In this document: in pieces, positions 1 to 8,623 of the stretch
How positions within the stretch are numbered: position 1 is the stretch's first letter
Layout: each line of letters opens with the position of its first letter
Source of the DNA: Cytauxzoon felis
Taxonomy: Eukaryota > Apicomplexa > Aconoidasida > Piroplasmida > Theileriidae
Direction of reading: 5' to 3'
Length of the DNA stretch: 22,653 nucleotides
Assembly: GCA_020283715.1 (NCBI GenBank)
Contig: JAIQCW010000049.1
Location: forward strand, 1-22,653
Notes under the pieces: model-generated
Databases searched by the model: none
Seen by the model: only the letters and a program-made list of their open reading frames with translations
What the model was told of the DNA's origin: nothing
Made by a program: the position numbers and the translations under genes

Positions 1-131
1 CGAAGGTGTAGAGGATGTAACCTCAAGTGGAGAACCCAAAAGCGATCTACGGGAAGCGGAGGGGGAAGTAAATAGAAGAGGCCCCACGGCGAGTGGAAGA
101 GGTGAAGGTAGTGATTGTACCCTCATGTGGA
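1..131 (+). repeat. Modular GC-rich repeat block, truncated at window edge
   Basis: The block contains the junction motif ACCTCAAGTGGA, then the cassette running from AGCGATCTACGGG through GGAAGTAAATAGAAGAG, then the hairpin tail CCACGGCGAGTGG. It ends with a degenerate junction near 120-131. It lies just downstream of the stop of the minus-strand gene ending at 150. Confidence 0.85.
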
Positions 132-149
132 TATATATTTGTTGGTAGA

Positions 150-1869
150 TTAGTTTATTAGATTAGACGAATGTGAAGTTATAGAAGGGTATATTCTCTG
201 AGTATCTTGTGACTGTGGTATGTGTTGATGTTGTGGTGTTGACTTACTGAAATCTTCCATGAGTGAATGTACTATGGTTATAAATGATGTATAGGATTGG
301 TTAACATACCATTTTTATCTAATCTCATAACCAATTCATCAAATTGTATTGTATTATTTGTAAAATATTTAGATTTATATATAAAATTTGCGATATCATT
401 TCTTTTAATTATAGATGGATATTCATTATATATCAATAATTGTAAATCATTTATATTAGATTTAATAATAGGTGATCTATTATTAATCTCACACTAAATG
501 GGGTTAATTAACACCACAATTATTATTAAATTAAACTTACAGCCCTACTAACTGATATTTCCTAATAATTATCGGTAATATAAAAATAATTAAACGTACT
601 ATAATTGCATTTGGTTTAAAATTTCCTTTATATATATTAAATATTAATTTTTCCCATACAGGATTATTCTTATCCCAAATTATATTAAAAAATGCATATA
701 CACTCCATATTATTAATTCTATAAAATAAATAAAATGGGGTTAATAACACCATAAATGTAGGGTAAATACAAACTTGATTTTAATGAATTACCACTAAAT
801 CGTTCATTTAAAAATCTCAAATAATAATCACCATACTATAATAATAATATATACAAAATATCAACATCATACATGTTTAGCAATCAGTTCTCTAATCTCC
901 TTTCTATACAATGGACTTATATTCGTCAAATCTATAGTGTCCTAACAAAATATATTAAGTGAATATGATATGAGCAAGCTGTTTTCACGGCATCTGAGGT
1001 CCAATCCAACTCTTCTTATACCACCTATGTTCCCACTGGGCGTGTCGCCTCTTCCAATTACCTATCTCTAAAGAGTAAAGCCACTCCCGGAGATCGTGGC
1101 GGAAATAAGGATTATAACCTCGGGTGGAAGTGGAAGAAAGAGGATATATGGTGGTCTAGTTCACTTGTGACGTACCCATTTTAGTTCATCGAGTATGAGT
1201 TTGAGGGTGTTTTCATCGGTTGAGTGGTGGAATTTGAGGTCATTTGGTGAATTTATAAGATAGTCTCGTAATAAACTAGTGATTAAATCTTCTGAGATGT
1301 TCTTGATGTCATTGAACATGATGAATAACACATTGATAAATAATCCTAGATCTCCGCCTATACGAAGGGTAATAGGAGTTCATGTCTACATCTATAGACA
1401 TACCAGGTGTAAAATATGATTTATAATCACATCTACCATCCATTGATGATAAAAATTTATTATTTACATTTATGAAATCATCTTGTGGTATAAATTTGAA
1501 ATATTTTATTATCTCATCATCTTCTAGATTGACCTCTTCATTGTTATGTACTCTCACCTTCACCTTTGATCCTAAGCTGATTGAATTGTAAAAGTATAGA
1601 GGATAATTAGTACTACAATCTCTACACATCTACTAGACATACCATAAATTCCGACTTTTATAAATCATCTTCTCCAAGCTATCAACATCTATATGTTAAA
1701 ATTATATTCTTATAGAAGAATCCATCGACTTACTGGATGGACAATTACAAGTCACTCTGAATGGCTCATTATTTATGTACACATAACCACCAACATTAAT
1801 GTTATCATCTTCCACTACACATAACACCTCAAACAATAACAACAATAATAAAATTGTAAATTTATACAT
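150..1869 (-). CDS. Nine-exon gene for an unrecognised protein with N-terminal signal peptide (about 397 aa)
   Basis: Exons, from the 5' end on the minus strand: 1869-1734, 1688-1643, 1612-1404, 1357-1176, 941-873, 835-751, 718-541, 476-310, 271-150. Every intron is GT...AG and all phases close, giving about 397 codons before a TAA. Residues 2-18 are a hydrophobic Leu-rich stretch (KFTILLLLLLFEVLCVV), a probable signal peptide or signal anchor. The next part holds scattered cysteines (TCNC, NLC, GRCDY). Around residues 260-310 are hydrophobic segments (LIIWSVYAFFNIIW, IIVRLIIFILPIII) that may be membrane-spanning. The C-terminus is hydrophilic and Gln/Ser-rich. Intron 4 (942-1175, 234 bp) carries a modular repeat; the other introns are 30-64 bp. 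The 30-bp intron (1613-1642) is unusually short but removes two in-frame TAGs. I do not recognise the family; a secreted or membrane protein is an inference. Confidence 0.7.
989..1130 (+). repeat. Modular repeat block inside intron 4 of the signal-peptide gene
   Basis: This copy carries the cassette with the palindrome CTCTAAAGAG and the GCCACTCCCGGAGATCGTGGC inverted repeat, flanked by junction-like motifs at 991-1004 and 1116-1128. It lies wholly within the intron at 942-1175. That intron is 234 bp, while the gene's other introns are 30-64 bp. Confidence 0.85.
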
Positions 1870-1949
1870 AGAAACACTAAATATAAAAATTTAATCATCT
1901 AATTAAATCCAATCAAAGTATGAACAAGATTTTGTCTACCCGATGGATC

Positions 1950-2190
1950 CTCCACTCGAGGTTACAACCACTGTTCCACTCGCCGTGGAGGCTTCTTCCA
2001 ATTACCTATCTCTAAAGAGTAGAGCCACTCCCAGAGATTTTTGCTAGTGGTCCTCCCGGAGATCGGACCGTCAACTACTAAGTACTGGACCTCAAGTGGA
2101 GAACCCGCAGCTGATCTCAGGGAAGCGGAGGGGAAGTAAATAAAAGAGCTGACGGCAGGAATGTAACCTCAGGTGAAACAGCGTGTGGAG
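1950..2190 (+). repeat. Modular repeat block between the signal-peptide gene and RPS18
   Basis: A long composite copy: junction motif, the CCACTCGCCGTGG hairpin, the CTCTAAAGAG palindrome, a degenerate stretch, another junction, the CTGATCTCAGGG cassette, the CTGACGGCAG tail and a final junction. It lies between the start codon of the minus-strand gene at 1869 and the 3' end of RPS18. The rest of 1870-2271 is AT-rich with nothing recognisable. Confidence 0.85.
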
Positions 2191-2271
2191 AGCTATAAGT
2201 ATAAAAACTTAATCGTTTTGATTGTCATATATATAAAGGATTAGGACATTATAAAAGTATAGTGTAAGAGT

Positions 2272-2740
2272 TCATCCCTTCTTTTTCGCGACACCAACAG
2301 TACGTCCATGACGTCCTGTGGTTTTGGTATGTTGACCACGTGTTCTCAATCCCCAATAATGTCTTAGACCTCTGTGTAGGCGCATTTTTTTTAAGCCTTT
2401 CCAAATCTTCACGTAGACACGAGTCTAATGCATTGGCGGCATTATGCATATGTTTACCTTCTTTGACATCCTTTTGTCTATTAAGGAACCATGAGGGGAT
2501 CTTAAATTGTGCTGGGGATGATATAATAGTGACAACTTTATTTATCTCATCAGTAGTTAATTCGCCGGCTCTTTTAGTTACATCAATGCCAGCCTCTTTA
2601 CATACTACCGTTGCCATACGACGACCTATACCTCTTATAGCCGTCAATGCTATGATTACTTTCTCTCTACCATCGACGTTGGTATTGAGTATACGTAATA
2701 TATGTTGGAACTTCTCCGATGTTGTCACAGTGATTGCCAT
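2272..2740 (-). CDS. RPS18: Ribosomal protein S18 (uS13), small subunit, with a one-base frameshift
   Basis: Single exon from ATG at 2740. The start [20 protein letters not shown] and later motifs ([35 protein letters not shown]) match eukaryotic S18, a 40S head protein at the subunit interface. The frame breaks in a run of eight A on the coding strand (T at 2385-2392). In the current frame the C-terminus becomes unrelated and stops at 2249. One base fewer in that run gives the expected basic C-terminus (motifs [24 protein letters not shown]) and a stop at 2272-2274, about 155 aa, the normal family length. A homopolymer sequencing or assembly error is likeliest, since the gene is essential and everything else in it is conserved. 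Confidence is high for identity and moderate for the cause of the break. Confidence 0.93.
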
Positions 2741-3310
2741 CTCTAGCCCTATATTGATGATAAATTATGAAAATTTAAGAATACAGCATGAAACCAGATG
2801 AAATTTGAAGGAAATTTAAAGGGAAATAATATTACCATTAAATTTACACTACAAATAGATAATATTCATCAGGAATCACAAGTATAGTGCCATGATATCA
2901 AATGAGGTGTAATAAAATCGGAAAAAACTGAAAATTTCAGAGGATACAAAAGATATAGAACATTAATAATAAATTATAAATTTATAAAACTTACCAATCT
3001 ATAATAATCAATTATATATTATTAACCATTAAATTATTATTTTGTAGGGCTTGAGGTTTCTATATACATCTTACTACGCCTGTCGGGATCTAAATTGTTA
3101 GCCTAAATGGCTTAAATTTAATCACATATAGATCAACCTCAATTAAAATCATGCTCTAACTCTTTAATACTATAGGACAAATAAACGTGATCAAGGTAGT
3201 GATAGTTTAGGAGAGTCTAGAGACTCTTGAAATCCTAGGAACCATAGAGAACTCACAAACTTCCAGCTTAATATAAATAATAAACTTCAATTAAATTAAT
3301 AATCATCATG
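2741..3310. other. Intergenic region between RPS18 and RPL11
   Basis: About 570 bp between the start of RPS18 and the stop of RPL11, both on the minus strand, so it should hold the RPS18 promoter and 5' UTR and the RPL11 3' UTR. It is mostly AT-rich. A less AT-rich patch at about 3050-3270 includes a small inverted repeat (AGAGTCT/AGACTCT near 3211-3230). I recognise no tRNA, snRNA or snoRNA there, and there is no modular repeat. Confidence 0.4.
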
Positions 3311-3908
3311 TTAATTAAAAATGAGTCCATCAAATGTATCTTGGAACCATTTCATAGCTTCTTCTTTGGTAACCTTGTGTTGTTTACCAATTTTACTCTT
3401 GCACTTTCTTCTTTTAGTAACACTATAACCAGGTCTCACCAATTGTACATAGAAATCCATACCATATATACCTGTGGAATTTATTTTAATAAGCGGTCAA
3501 TTTCAAACATACCAGTTGATGGATCGTATTTGAGGCCAAGATCTATATGTTCTTGTATACCAAATCCAAAATTGCCAGTATCAGAAAAATTTTTCTTCCT
3601 AAGTTCATATTCTTTAACCTTCAAACCACGTTCCAATATATCCAAAGCCTTTTTACCTCTAACAGTGACATGACAAGCAATCTTCTCATTTCTACGAACA
3701 CCCAATGAACGTATAGTAAATCTACATTTAGAAAATACTGGCTTCTGATCTGTCAACTGTTCCAATACTTTACCAGCACGAGTCAATCTATCACCAGACT
3801 AAAGATATAATTGCATTTTAAGATCATATTCATACTAACCTCACCAACACCTATATTGAGAACAAGTTTGTTAATACGAATCTCTCTCATAGCATTACTA
3901 TTTGCCAT
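3311..3908 (-). CDS. RPL11: Ribosomal protein L11 (uL5), large subunit
   Basis: Three exons: 3908-3840, 3798-3513 and 3471-3311, with two 41-bp GT...AG introns (3799-3839 and 3472-3512); 171 aa. The ATG at 3908 is chosen because it gives the usual short N-terminus followed by [17 protein letters not shown]. Diagnostic stretches follow: [56 protein letters not shown] and, after the second intron, [15 protein letters not shown] and KEEAMKWFQ. Length and order match eukaryotic L11, which sits in the 60S central protuberance with 5S rRNA. It shares strand and neighbourhood with RPS18, but nothing indicates co-transcription. Confidence 0.95.
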
Positions 3909-4463
3909 TTTTCTATATGTAATCATTAAAGTAGGGCAATTAAAAAAATTATTTAAAGCTCCCAACTTCAACATACCATGAATTCATATATGACAACTTA
4001 ATTTATTATAAAAATTACAAATGAAATTTATATATCTTGTAATATAAATTATCTGATGTATTATCCATATTCATCAACACCACCCCAGGTTAGACCATTA
4101 CAGCGATAAGCATGGGACCATCACAGTTCATTTAAATATCACAAAATATATACATAACATTTAAATATATAATTAAATTATATGAAGATTGCTATTGTTA
4201 TTAATTTAAACTTAATTTAGTTTGTCTTCGGTACCTAACATATCCTTCCTTCGTTCATCAATCATTTATAAAGATATAGACACAATATAGAAGTTTAAAG
4301 ACTTAATAAATTCATTATGATTCATTTATTATTCAATGACTTAATTTTTATCGCACATTGTAACACTATCATCATTCTCACCAATCATTAACACTCATTA
4401 AACATTAAAATGGACACACAAATGAAGGTTATGCGTATAGTTTTCTAGTTGATGCCCGACTCT
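3909..4463. other. Intergenic region upstream of RPL11
   Basis: About 550 bp of AT-rich sequence between the RPL11 start (minus strand) and the repeat block at 4464. It should hold the RPL11 promoter. A short less AT-rich patch lies at about 4080-4130. No coding sequence or RNA gene was recognised. Confidence 0.35.
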
Positions 4464-4637
4464 TCTCCACTCGCCGTGGAGGCCTCTTCCAATTACCTAT
4501 CTCTAAAGAGTAGAGTCACTCCCAGAGATCGTGGCTGAAGCGTAGTAACTGGACCTCAGGTGGAGGCCCCAAGTGGAACCCGTAGCTGATCTCAGGGAAG
4601 CGAAGGGGGAAGTAAATAGAAGAGCTGACGGTAGGAC
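4464..4637 (+). repeat. Modular repeat block upstream of the multi-transmembrane gene
   Basis: It contains the CCACTCGCCGTGG hairpin, CTCTAAAGAG, CACTCCCAGAGATCGTGG, the junction ACCTCAGGTGGA, a variant junction CCCCAAGTGGA, the CTGATCTCAGGG cassette and the tail CTGACGGTAG. It ends about 105 bp before the ATG of the gene at 4743. Confidence 0.85.
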
Positions 4638-4742
4638 AGGTATACGGCCTTAAATGTAGATCTTATGATTAATTATTTCCTTAAATAACGGGGGAGAGGG
4701 ATAATTTGGAATAAGGAAAAATGGAACCAATGATATGTTAAA

Positions 4743-7130
4743 ATGGCATATCCCGCACAGTTAGGTAAGGCTGCTATGTTTATGATGGGTTTTATTATGT
4801 TGATGCCTCACCGTATCGCATTATCATGTTCGCCTTATTTAGTTAAACGTTTCCATTTGCCTATGCCTACTGTAGGGCTATTCATTTATAAAATCCATAG
4901 TCCCATGGAACTGTCCAGTTTATGCGGTACATTTTTGGCTAATGTTTTAACATGGGTTAATGATTCTACTATTAACACGATGTACCTCAAAAGGTACTGT
5001 TCCATAATCTTCATGTGGTTAATGTTTCTTTGTTCTGTTCTTACGTATTATTTATTTGTGTCCGGTGATGAATTTGGATATTTACAATATTTCTATTGGA
5101 ATATGATCTTTTTTACACTTATTTATGGATTTATGTCATCATTTTGTTTCGGAGTTAATTTTAACACCTCAATGGCTGGCGCTGGATTACCCACTTCAGG
5201 AGGTTTTACTTTTGTGTTACACAACACTTATAAATGGTTTTATAAAAAATATCATTGGGCTGAATATGATTATAATCTAATGATCCTTCAATTATCTACT
5301 ACTATGGGATTCCTTCTCTTCACTTCCATCCTATGGACCGTCGATCAATGTTGGAATATATTGGAACCTGAATATAAGAGTTTTTTAATTCAAGGGATTT
5401 TTAGTGCTGCCAATAATGAAGGAGTTGCAAAGCCGGGGGGTGTATCATACACCTGGAACAATGAAGCCGGCAGCACTAGCAATAGTGGTAATAATCTTAA
5501 TACTGTTACTGCTGCTGCTGATGCCGATAAGAAAAATTCCATATTAGTTGAGAAACTTAATGATACAAGCAATGGCGTTGTTAAGAAATTTGAAACAGTT
5601 TGGAACAGTTTGAAGAGTCAACCGACTACATTATGGACTGATCCACAATTTAATGTACCCGTTTGGATATTAACAGTCGTTGGAGGAGTATTGGGTTTAT
5701 TATTATTTATGGGGTTAATCACCACCACATTAATTAATAAAAATGGGCTATTTATAATCATCGGTATATCAATCTCCGTATTAACTTTAATTTCTGTACT
5801 TACTGGTCTATTGCCTGCGAATTATCATGATAAGGAGAAGCTTAGAGGAATATCATTAGAATATCACAATTTTACCGAGATTTATACTTCATATACCAAT
5901 GACAATACGAATACTAATGCTGTTGCTGATGGGACTGGTAAAAAAATTAATGCCAGCAAAGTTACTGCTGGTAACCATTTTCAGACAGCGGATAATGTTA
6001 ATGCCCCCCAAATTAGAATTTTGGGCGATCCTAATATTAGTACTCAAACAGAGGGAATAGCTAAGGCTAATATTATTGCGGTTATTGGAATTGTATCAAT
6101 TATTGTTATATTCGCTTGTGTTTTATTGTTTTCTATAATAATTTTTTATCGGGATAAAAATTCACTCGCCGCCCCACTTTTTCTCTTCACGTTTATAGCA
6201 ACTACAGCTGCCCTTACCTTCGGAGGTATTGCGATATCGAGTGCGATAGCCGTATTCCATCTATATAGCCAAAATGAATCTAAAAAAGCTGCTACACCGG
6301 CGGCCAATACTTGTAGTTGTATACTCCTTCCATCTTTTGGGGTTATTTCGATATTGGGTATTATTTTATCTTTAAAATATTCATACACAAATTGGCCAAT
6401 TATTGCCTTCATATTATATGGTGCAATTGCCGGTGGAGCGGCCATCTCTGCCAATGACAGTATAAAGAAATTATTTGCAGGTGATCCGAAAGCTGGTCAT
6501 GACTGGTCTCCTATTGGTATGCTGGCGTATTCAATGGGTGTTGTTTATTTTTTTTACCCGAGCATTTCCCCATATCAATTAGTGAATGATGAGGAACTCG
6601 GTAATGATATTGAATTGTGGGCCTTATTAATTTCCTCCATACCAACACTTCTAATAGCATTATTGGATATTGAATGGGACGGTACAAATAAAATAGGACC
6701 AGGTGGTAAATGGTATCAGGATGCTGGTCCCCCGAAGAGAGATGATAATCATGCATGGTGGCATCTTACGCATGCAGCATTTGTCCCATATTATATTTGT
6801 GTCTTTTTCTTTTTTTCTATATTACACTTCCCAGAGGGTAAGATTGGCAGATTTTTTAAAGGTCATTCCATGAGAACTAGATTATTATCTGTTACATTCA
6901 ATACCGTAGAGGAAACTTTAGAAGCTGTTGGTTTTGCCGGAGGTGGTCATCAAACCGGTGTTAATGGTCCGATTATACAATTCAATGTCCTATTTGCATA
7001 TTTCGTGATGACGGTATCCATGTTTACTGAAGATTCGTGCAAGGAAAATTCCAGAAGATCTAATGATCTCATTACACAAAGGTACTCTCGCCCACCCGCA
7101 AATAGATTCACGATTCCTCCTCTCCCCTAA
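4743..7130 (+). CDS. Polytopic membrane protein, Babesia mtm / Theileria Tpr-like family
   Basis: A single 795-aa open frame, which is notable here because several other genes are split by many introns. I see about 12 hydrophobic segments: near residues 9-29, 85-105, 117-140, 182-200, 303-326, 332-352, 440-466, 476-508, 523-545, 550-570, 588-605 and 620-640, with further ones near 681-697 and 746-760. A hydrophilic Asn/Ala/Ser-rich stretch occupies about residues 215-300. The N-terminal block (GKAAMFMMGFIMLMPHRIAL) and the multi-span layout recall the lineage-specific Tpr-related and mtm families of piroplasms; this is a memory-based resemblance. A transport role is possible but not shown. 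The gene is bracketed by modular repeats (4464-4637 and 7181-7245), as if it were a cassette. A six-codon upstream ORF (4721-4741) ends one base before the start codon. Confidence 0.72.
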   Translation: MAYPAQLGKAAMFMMGFIMLMPHRIALSCSPYLVKRFHLPMPTVGLFIYKIHSPMELSSLCGTFLANVLTWVNDSTINTMYLKRYCSIIFMWLMFLCSVLTYYLFVSGDEFGYLQYFYWNMIFFTLIYGFMSSFCFGVNFNTSMAGAGLPTSGGFTFVLHNTYKWFYKKYHWAEYDYNLMILQLSTTMGFLLFTSILWTVDQCWNILEPEYKSFLIQGIFSAANNEGVAKPGGVSYTWNNEAGSTSNSGNNLNTVTAAADADKKNSILVEKLNDTSNGVVKKFETVWNSLKSQPTTLWTDPQFNVPVWILTVVGGVLGLLLFMGLITTTLINKNGLFIIIGISISVLTLISVLTGLLPANYHDKEKLRGISLEYHNFTEIYTSYTNDNTNTNAVADGTGKKINASKVTAGNHFQTADNVNAPQIRILGDPNISTQTEGIAKANIIAVIGIVSIIVIFACVLLFSIIIFYRDKNSLAAPLFLFTFIATTAALTFGGIAISSAIAVFHLYSQNESKKAATPAANTCSCILLPSFGVISILGIILSLKYSYTNWPIIAFILYGAIAGGAAISANDSIKKLFAGDPKAGHDWSPIGMLAYSMGVVYFFYPSISPYQLVNDEELGNDIELWALLISSIPTLLIALLDIEWDGTNKIGPGGKWYQDAGPPKRDDNHAWWHLTHAAFVPYYICVFFFFSILHFPEGKIGRFFKGHSMRTRLLSVTFNTVEETLEAVGFAGGGHQTGVNGPIIQFNVLFAYFVMTVSMFTEDSCKENSRRSNDLITQRYSRPPANRFTIPPLP

Positions 7131-7180
7131 CAATAGATCATACATTAGGCTCATACACTTAAAGTAGAATTACTATTTTG

Positions 7181-7245
7181 TCCACTCGCCGTGGTGGCCT
7201 CCTCTATTTACTTCCCCTTCCGGCTCCCTGAGATCAGCTACGGGC
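7181..7245. repeat. Short chimeric modular repeat block
   Basis: It starts as the forward CCACTCGCCGTGG hairpin cassette and passes directly into the reverse-orientation cassette ending CCCTGAGATCAGCTACGGG. Two cassettes fused in opposite orientations show that the modules recombine. It lies between the convergent membrane-protein gene and the cysteine-rich fragment. Confidence 0.8.
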
Positions 7246-7292
7246 GACGCTTAATACCCCCCCACCAACCCCACATGCCCCATAAACCATTT

Positions 7293-8300
7293 TCATAATA
7301 ATTCACTAAACACTTTCACTAAGTATGGACATAATTTATCCGAGTCTTTTATATCAGCCTTATGTCCATTATCACCATTCTTCCCATTAGTTTCAGTACT
7401 CCTCTTCTTCACAGACTTCGCTTCAGACAATCCCAAGCAATTACATTTAGAAGCGGCGAAAAAATATTTCATAACATGACTTATACCACATTTATTTCCA
7501 TCTTTCAATGTATTGGTTCCATCTAAGAAACAGCATCGGCAAATTATTAATGTAACGCGTTTATGATAGCATGACGATTTACCATTTACGCATTTGGGCT
7601 CACAACATTCTTCAGTTTTTGTCACTGGTTCGCATTTATATTCCTTCTTCAACTCCTCCGTATACGCCTCAACGAGTTTAATGAAGCGACGGGTTTTACA
7701 ATATTCACAATTCTTATCCTTACAGTTACAAGTTGGAGGAGTAGATGTAGATTCTTGTGATTGAGCTCCATTTTGTTTAATAACAGTTTTCACTAATGCG
7801 GTGAAATTGTCAACTTCAGTACAAAATGATTTTATAGATTGACAATTCCCAGTACCACCATTACTACAGCCACAATTTTCTCCATTACAACACATAATGC
7901 CGCACAATTTATTAAAGACACCATTAGGATCCGCAGGAGTAGGAGATGGACATTTGCAGTTGCTTTCTTGGCATTTACATTCTTTTTCTGATGTACTGCT
8001 TTCGCAAGTACTTGAACCTTCAGAAGTTGTATTACACGCTGTAGCAATAGTTTTACAACCATTTACACTATTTACCGCTTCTTCACCTTTAACTCCAGTC
8101 TTCAATGCATTAGCCGTATCAATCATCGCATTATATTTACAAGCCACCTCATCAACCTTACTCTTATTATCATTAGAAAGACATGTATACTTCCCCGTAC
8201 GAGTTTCATATTCTGTATCGAACACTTTAACATTACATTTCTTTTCCTTCTGCTCACCGACAAACTTCAAGCAATTAGATAACCATTGGTATATATTACC
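7293..8300 (-). CDS. Cysteine-rich VESA-like variant antigen fragment
   Basis: The open frame runs from 8300 to a stop at 7293 but has no ATG near its 5' end; it opens directly at a repeat (8298-8390), so it is an isolated exon or a truncated gene. The N-terminal part (NIYQWLSNCLKFVGEQ) is followed by a Cys-dense middle (CKCQESNCKC, CGIMCCNGENCGC, CNCKDKNCEYC) and a C-terminal block KCGISHVMKYFF...CNCLG...DKLC..LVKVF. That C-terminal block recurs in the fragment at 10915-11448, which proves a local family. Cys-rich composition and context recall Babesia VESA/ves surface antigens, which are exported to the infected red cell; this link is inferred. No transmembrane segment is visible within the fragment. 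Codon use is less AT-rich than in the neighbouring housekeeping genes. Confidence 0.55.
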   Translation of the reverse strand, partial: GNIYQWLSNCLKFVGEQKEKKCNVKVFDTEYETRTGKYTCLSNDNKSKVDEVACKYNAMIDTANALKTGVKGEEAVNSVNGCKTIATACNTTSEGSSTCESSTSEKECKCQESNCKCPSPTPADPNGVFNKLCGIMCCNGENCGCSNGGTGNCQSIKSFCTEVDNFTALVKTVIKQNGAQSQESTSTPPTCNCKDKNCEYCKTRRFIKLVEAYTEELKKEYKCEPVTKTEECCEPKCVNGKSSCYHKRVTLIICRCCFLDGTNTLKDGNKCGISHVMKYFFAASKCNCLGLSEAKSVKKRSTETNGKNGDNGHKADIKDSDKLCPYLVKVFSELL

Positions 8301-8390
8301 TCAAGTGGAATACCCGTAGCTGATCTCAGGGAAGCGGAGGGGGAGGTAATTAGAAGAGGTACCATGCCTAGTGGAAGATATCAGGTGGAG
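8298..8390 (+). repeat. Modular repeat block at the 5' edge of the first cysteine-rich fragment
   Basis: Junction ACCTCAAGTGGA, the CTGATCTCAGGG cassette, GGAGGTAATTAGAAGAG, the hairpin tail CCATGCCTAGTGG and a closing junction-like TATCAGGTGGA. The open frame of the VESA-like fragment ends at this block. Confidence 0.85.
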
Positions 8391-8623
8391 AGTGATGAAG
8401 GACCTATAGTAAATGACTACTAACTCATATCCTTAAACTACATGATAATATAATATAAAATTTAACGTTATTTAGATGTGTTTCAATAAGTTCAAATTGA
8501 TTTAATGTAATGAAATTAGAATCATCACATGTCTATATATGTGTAGTGTGTATGGTACTGGATTCTATTAGCCATGAATTGATATTTATATCAATTGTAT
8601 AATATGTAAAAAGTTTAATTATT
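8391..8623. other. AT-rich spacer upstream of the eleven-exon gene
   Basis: About 230 bp of AT-rich sequence, presumably holding the promoter of the plus-strand gene starting at 8624. No coding sequence, RNA gene or modular repeat is seen. Confidence 0.3.

Noticed and set aside
2249..2384. A divergent natural C-terminus for RPS18
   Set aside because: The alternate frame over the same bases encodes the highly conserved S18 C-terminus, so the frame break is an indel and not evolution of a new tail.
2340..2801. Plus-strand ORF of 153 aa over RPS18
   Set aside because: It is the antisense shadow of conserved RPS18 coding sequence.
3050..3270. Possible snoRNA or other structured RNA upstream of RPS18
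   Set aside because: Only one short inverted repeat and no convincing box C/D or H/ACA layout; support is too weak to annotate.
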